Origin: a virus
Direction: 5' to 3' (one strand)
DNA: 31,039 nucleotides
IMG/VR virus record: IMGVR_UViG_3300034093_000500
Span: 1 to 31,039 of that record
Part shown: piece after piece, positions 28,085-31,039 of the stretch
Numbering within the stretch: position 1 is the first letter of the stretch
Layout of the letters: each line of letters opens with the position of its first letter
Program-made: the position numbers and the translations under genes
The notes under the pieces: generated by a model
Told to the model about the DNA's origin: nothing
The model's database searches: none
The model's input: the letters and a program-made list of their open reading frames with translations, nothing else

Positions 28085-28590
28085 AAGTACTCCAACCAAG
28101 CATCGTGTCGTACTTGAAATGGCAACCGCTTACGCTTGTTAACAAGTTCGTAAAAGTCTGGCTTGTAAGGTTTGTACTTAGGCTTGTACTTAGTACTAGC
28201 ACCTTTATTAGCATTGCAGGTTGCACAGGCAGTTACTGTGTTTTCAAAAGTAGTTTTGCCGCCTTTGCTCACAGGTAACACGTGGTCTAATGTACAGTCT
28301 TTTTTCTGTAATACATCTTCACAGTATAAACAAGTATATAGATCTCGTAAGAATACATTGCTCTTTGAGAAACGCACAGTAGTTTTGGCTTTCATATATT
28401 CTTTTAATATGATAACACTTGGCACAGGAGTTTCCCAACGAGCTGATCTTACAATCCAATCGTCATGCCATGCCAGTACATGGGCCTTGTCTAAGACCAT
28501 GTACTTGATAGCTTCTTGCCAATCAATTGTTGAGATTGGTAAGAAACTGATAGGTGCGCCATCGGCGTTGAGTACGAGACAATCTGACAT
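28081..28590 (-). CDS. HNH endonuclease
   Basis: 169 residues. The C-terminal half has the zinc-binding HNH core: TCLYCED (C87, C90), LDHVLPVSKGG (D102-H103), ENTVTACATCNANKG (N117, C122, C125, N126). The N-terminal about 75 residues carry the conserved pre-domain seen in bacterial HNH proteins of this type (MSDCLVLNADGAPISFLP). It may nick DNA for packaging or act on host DNA, or be a homing-like nuclease; the neighbours do not decide it. It has its own sigma70 promoter, with a 33-nt leader lacking a clear Shine-Dalgarno sequence. Confidence 0.85.
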   Translation of the reverse strand: MSDCLVLNADGAPISFLPISTIDWQEAIKYMVLDKAHVLAWHDDWIVRSARWETPVPSVIILKEYMKAKTTVRFSKSNVFLRDLYTCLYCEDVLQKKDCTLDHVLPVSKGGKTTFENTVTACATCNANKGASTKYKPKYKPYKPDFYELVNKRKRLPFQVRHDAWLEYL

Positions 28591-28623
28591 GTTGTTATTT
28601 CTATAAAGTTACCATAAAACTGT

Positions 28624-28652
28624 ATTATACAGTCTTATTTGTATTTAAGCAA
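28624..28652 (-). promoter_or_regulatory. Sigma70 promoter for the HNH-ybaN operon
   Basis: TTGCTT (28647-28652), 17-bp spacer, TATAAT (28624-28629). Same -35 hexamer as the phasin promoter. The leader to the ATG at 28590 is about 30 nt. Confidence 0.65.
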
Positions 28653-29193
28653 GAACGGATTGAGCGAATTCACTACCTGAATGCTCAATTGCTTCGGTCC
28701 ATTGTGTTTGGCTATCTAGCTCAAATATAATCTGTTGAGATCCGGATGCAATTAGCCAACTGTTATTATGATTGTACGGAGGATTACCTTGTAATTCGTT
28801 TTCAAGTTGTCCCGATGTCCATCCACACAGGCCCACAAATAATCTCCATACTTTTGGAATGTTGCCCATAGCAAGGTTAGTTAAAATGTCAGGGCTAGAA
28901 CTTAGACTAAATTTATCGTTGATACTCATTGTGTTCCCACAACTCCATTCGGAACTGTGTAGCATAGTAAGTGCTTTAACATTAACTGGGCCGCCAACAT
29001 GGATATAGCCCGAGATATCTAAATTAATATTATGCTGGCTAGCAAATTCTGTAATAGTCATTTGACTTTGCTTGTTAAGCACTAATCCAACAGCACCGTT
29101 CTTGTGATGTTCTGTTAAAAAAATCACTGTCTTTTGCCAAAAGTTTCCTCTCACATTAGGAGGTGCGATTAGTAAGTTTCCTGTTAGATTCAT
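28645..29193 (-). CDS. yqgE: YqgE/AlgH-family protein (DUF179)
   Basis: 182 residues from the ATG at 29193, which overlaps the lysozyme stop (TAATG); the 33 codons upstream in frame are the shadow of that gene. Matches YqgE: starts MNLTGNLLIAPPNVRGNFW, then HKNGAVGLVLNKQSQM, YIHVGGPV, LCGWTSGQLENEL and SWLIASGS. Family function is poorly known (regulatory roles reported in Pseudomonas under the AlgH name). YqgE-like genes occur in T4-like aquatic phages; any host effect is unknown. Confidence 0.85.
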   Translation of the reverse strand: MNLTGNLLIAPPNVRGNFWQKTVIFLTEHHKNGAVGLVLNKQSQMTITEFASQHNINLDISGYIHVGGPVNVKALTMLHSSEWSCGNTMSINDKFSLSSSPDILTNLAMGNIPKVWRLFVGLCGWTSGQLENELQGNPPYNHNNSWLIASGSQQIIFELDSQTQWTEAIEHSGSEFAQSVLA

Positions 29194-30617
29194 TATACTG
29201 TAGCCGTTGATGGTAATAACGCAGCGGCATTGGCCACTCGTTGACTTGTGTGTAATCCAGCACTGCGTTCGTAATACTTGTCGAACACCCATGCCGCTTC
29301 ATCTGTAGTCTTGGCTCGCTTGAGCCAACTTGAAGCCTTGGATTCGGTGTTGTCTAACTCCCACTGGATAAATGCTAACTGATCTTCTAGCGTTGATCCT
29401 CTTATATTCTTGCCATAGGCTTTAGTAAAGTTTGCTTGTCTAGGAGGGTGCCACTGGGCTATTCCGTAGGCAAGGCCACCGTCACCAACGGCATCAATTT
29501 TTAAGTTTGCACCAGACTCTGCTTGTAGGTTTCCTACAATGCCAGCAGACTGTTCCGGAGTCCAGCCTTTAGCTATAAAATATTCTACAGCTTTCTTAGC
29601 ATTACCTGTCGAACCAGCGGCCGCACCCGATCTACCTGCACCGGAACCAGGTTGATAACCGATATCTGCTAGTGTGCTTTGCTTCAACTTACCAGCTACT
29701 TCAGGTTTAGATTTTAAAATATCATTTAACTTTGCAACAGTTTCTTTATTTGGTTCGCCGCTAGATTCTAAACTGTTATCAGCTTGAAACTTTTTAATTG
29801 CACCATTAGTTTCTGGTCCACGAATACCGTCAACACCGTGACGTGGCAGATCATATCCTAGTGCCATTAATGCTTTTTGCATATCTGCAACTTCGGGACT
29901 TCTCTTTGATGTAGGAACAGTTACATTGAATGCTGTTGGCGCTGCCGGAGTTGCGCCAGGTGCACCTGCTGCACCTGTAACAGGTTTAACTATTGGAGAT
30001 CCATCTCGTTTGAATCCTGCAATCTTATCTAGGTTAGGTCCCGATGACTGTGCTGCCGGTGGAGCTACCGCCGATCCAGCTTGTTTTAATTTTGTATAGC
30101 CGCCGTAAGGGTGTATACCATCGCCTCGTCCCGAATTAAGTCCTGGGTCAAAGTCTTCTAACGGTCCTAGAAACTTAGCGCCATTTGCTGCTGCCGACGC
30201 TGCAAGTTTTTCATTTATTTTTTCACCTTCAAAATTTACAAAATATGTTCCATACTGATTGGTAAATGTTTTAGATTTAGCACTGCCTGTTCCTACTAGT
30301 GCTACACTGGCACCGGCATCTTTTAGTAATTTTAGTTGCTGATCAATTGGACCCATGTTCAGGGTTTGCTTCTGTCCGTTAGGTCTTTCGTAGGTACCGT
30401 TACTAGCGCCACTACTTAATATTACAGTAGCGCCTTTGGCTTTGCCGCTTTGTACAAATGTCTGTACAAATCCCAATACCTGCTGTGGACTTGCGCCACC
30501 TACAGCTCTTCCTGGTACTGTTTGGCCGCCGTTGATACCAACAGCAATACTATCGCCAATAACTACAACATTGTTTTCAGCTTCTTTTAAAACTGTTTTA
30601 AATTCTTTAAATCTCAT
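29193..30617 (-). CDS. Fused SGNH hydrolase, peptidoglycan-binding and tail lysozyme protein
   Basis: 474 residues, three domains. Residues 16-175: SGNH hydrolase with GDSIAVG (S23), SGASNG (N74) and DGIHP (D166, H169). Residues 239-283: PG_binding_1 pattern (SPEVADMQKALMALGYDLP, DGIRGPETNGAIKKFQ). Residues 341-460: phage tail lysozyme-type domain (AVEYFIAKGWTPEQSAGIVGN, LQAESGAN with E367). Low-complexity linkers join them. The start MRFKEFKTVLKEAENN resembles a T4 capsid-targeting sequence with an LKE/A cut. The SGNH part may be a peptidoglycan O-acetylesterase clearing the way for the lysozyme. Confidence 0.85.
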   Translation of the reverse strand: MRFKEFKTVLKEAENNVVVIGDSIAVGINGGQTVPGRAVGGASPQQVLGFVQTFVQSGKAKGATVILSSGASNGTYERPNGQKQTLNMGPIDQQLKLLKDAGASVALVGTGSAKSKTFTNQYGTYFVNFEGEKINEKLAASAAANGAKFLGPLEDFDPGLNSGRGDGIHPYGGYTKLKQAGSAVAPPAAQSSGPNLDKIAGFKRDGSPIVKPVTGAAGAPGATPAAPTAFNVTVPTSKRSPEVADMQKALMALGYDLPRHGVDGIRGPETNGAIKKFQADNSLESSGEPNKETVAKLNDILKSKPEVAGKLKQSTLADIGYQPGSGAGRSGAAAGSTGNAKKAVEYFIAKGWTPEQSAGIVGNLQAESGANLKIDAVGDGGLAYGIAQWHPPRQANFTKAYGKNIRGSTLEDQLAFIQWELDNTESKASSWLKRAKTTDEAAWVFDKYYERSAGLHTSQRVANAAALLPSTATV

Positions 30618-30856
30618 TTGCGTGTGCCCCAGTCTGGAATCTTGCCACCGTATTTGTTGCCCTTAACTTTATGGCCGCCCATAGTCATTCTACTCTTAGA
30701 GTCTTTGCCCATTAAATGGCTTTTTTTACCATCTCTTGCGCGAAGACCTTGACTCTTGCAACTGGCTAGGTTACTAGCACCTAGATCTGAATCAGGTTTA
30801 GTACTGATGCATAAGGCTCGTGAGGCTTTTTCTGTAATAATTTCATAAACTTTCAT
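30614..30856 (-). CDS. Small basic CTS-type protein
   Basis: 80 residues, lysine/glycine rich, with two Cys (ALCISTKPDSDLGASNLASC) and a charged tail (SKSRMTMGGHKVKGNKYGGK). The start MKVYEIITEKASRA resembles the T4 internal-protein peptide MKTYQEFIAE. I recall near identical small proteins in T4-like aquatic phages, of unknown function. It overlaps the lysozyme start (ATGA). AATAAATA ends 5 nt before its ATG without a Shine-Dalgarno sequence. A packaged DNA-binding protein fits. Confidence 0.7.
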   Translation of the reverse strand: MKVYEIITEKASRALCISTKPDSDLGASNLASCKSQGLRARDGKKSHLMGKDSKSRMTMGGHKVKGNKYGGKIPDWGTRK

Positions 30857-30861
30857 ATATG

Positions 30862-30869
30862 TATTTATT
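30862..30869 (-). promoter_or_regulatory. Late-type octamer AATAAATA, 5 nt before ATG
   Basis: Upstream of the small basic CTS gene; it overlaps the stop codon of the preceding gene. No Shine-Dalgarno sequence between it and the ATG. Confidence 0.4.
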
Positions 30870-31039
30870 AGCTTTCTAGGTCAAGCCATTCATATACATT
30901 TAGCCACGGTCTTTTTCCCACTGTTTCTTTTAAATGATGCAGATCTGCACAGGTTTTGCTACGAAAACGTGATAGTTCTTGTTGCGAAACTGGTTCGTAC
31001 TCTATTTCTACACCTTCTTGTTCTGCTATGTACTCGGCA
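30868..31039 (-). CDS. Unrecognised protein, C-terminal fragment
   Basis: About 56 residues in frame from the right window edge to TAA at 30868-30870. Acidic then basic (YIAEQEGVEIEYEPVSQQEL, RSKTCADLHHLKETVG), ending KRPWLNVYEWLDLES. It continues beyond the window. The real start is outside, so nothing can be said about the family. Confidence 0.6.
   Translation of the reverse strand, partial: AEYIAEQEGVEIEYEPVSQQELSRFRSKTCADLHHLKETVGKRPWLNVYEWLDLES

Noticed and set aside
28645-29292. Long start of YqgE at 29292
   Set aside because: The first 33 codons lie inside the lysozyme gene and do not belong to the family; ATG 29193 with TAATG fits.

Overview
The window looks like part of the genome of a large T4-like myovirus (Caudoviricetes) of the kind found in marine and fresh water. 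Genes are tightly packed, mostly on the minus strand, with little intergenic DNA. They mix phage nucleotide metabolism (nrdA, class II aldolase-like, nrdB, glutaredoxin), virion parts (PAAR tip, beta-helix tail spike, repeat-rich fibre, PA14-like protein, tail lysozyme) and host-derived metabolic genes. Short TAAATA-containing octamers resembling the T4 late promoter (TATAAATA) precede many genes. There are no photosynthesis genes here. A phospholipase C/glycolipid synthase pair and a phasin-like gene point to a heterotrophic proteobacterial host, but this is inference.

Layout. 1-1390: small membrane protein (cut by the edge), Hc1-like histone, small membrane protein, HAD phosphatase, PAAR tip. 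1395-6063: Sm-like small protein, glutaredoxin, nrdB, aldolase-like, nrdA. 6129-9234: small protein, tail spike, PD-(D/E)XK nuclease. 9265-18374: a long minus-strand block in which many proteins start with a motif like the T4 capsid-targeting sequence (M-[RKQY]-x-x-E-[FLI]...LxE). It includes two nucleotidyltransferase-fold proteins and a KxDG ligase-like protein, and I infer it is head cargo. 18517-20004: plus-strand island with two small genes, an alpha/beta hydrolase, a phasin-like protein and a conserved small protein, ended by a bidirectional terminator. 20075-23916: fibre and adhesin genes. 23982-24272: plus-strand gene with a consensus sigma70 promoter. 24259-25399: small protein, lipoprotein, 24-residue ORF, secreted SNase-type nuclease. 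25524-28590: HNH protein, YbaN/DUF454, 52-residue protein, PlcP-like phospholipase, Agt-like glycosyltransferase. 28645-31039: YqgE, a fused SGNH/peptidoglycan-binding/lysozyme protein, a small basic CTS protein and a gene running off the edge.

Main discoveries proposed. (1) An adjacent plcP-agt pair, which in bacteria replaces phospholipids with glycolipids under phosphorus limitation, carried here by a phage beside a DUF454 membrane protein. (2) A textbook programmed -1 frameshift signal (A AAA AAG, stop, 6-nt spacer, 11-bp stem) that would fuse the 304- and 103-residue proteins at 9265-10505. (3) A family of proteins with capsid-targeting-like N-termini, including enzymes. (4) A recurring promoter arrangement in which the -10 element or late octamer ends 4-7 nt before ATG, with no Shine-Dalgarno sequence, predicting leaderless mRNAs. 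(5) A three-domain esterase/peptidoglycan-binding/lysozyme fusion.

Gene order suggests expression in two modes. Near-consensus sigma70 promoters with 17-bp spacers drive a few probably early genes (HAD, nuclease, 18374 operon, phasin pair, 23982 gene, HNH operon). Late-type octamers drive structural, cargo and lysis genes. Seven gene junctions use the overlapping TAATG stop/start, implying translational coupling.
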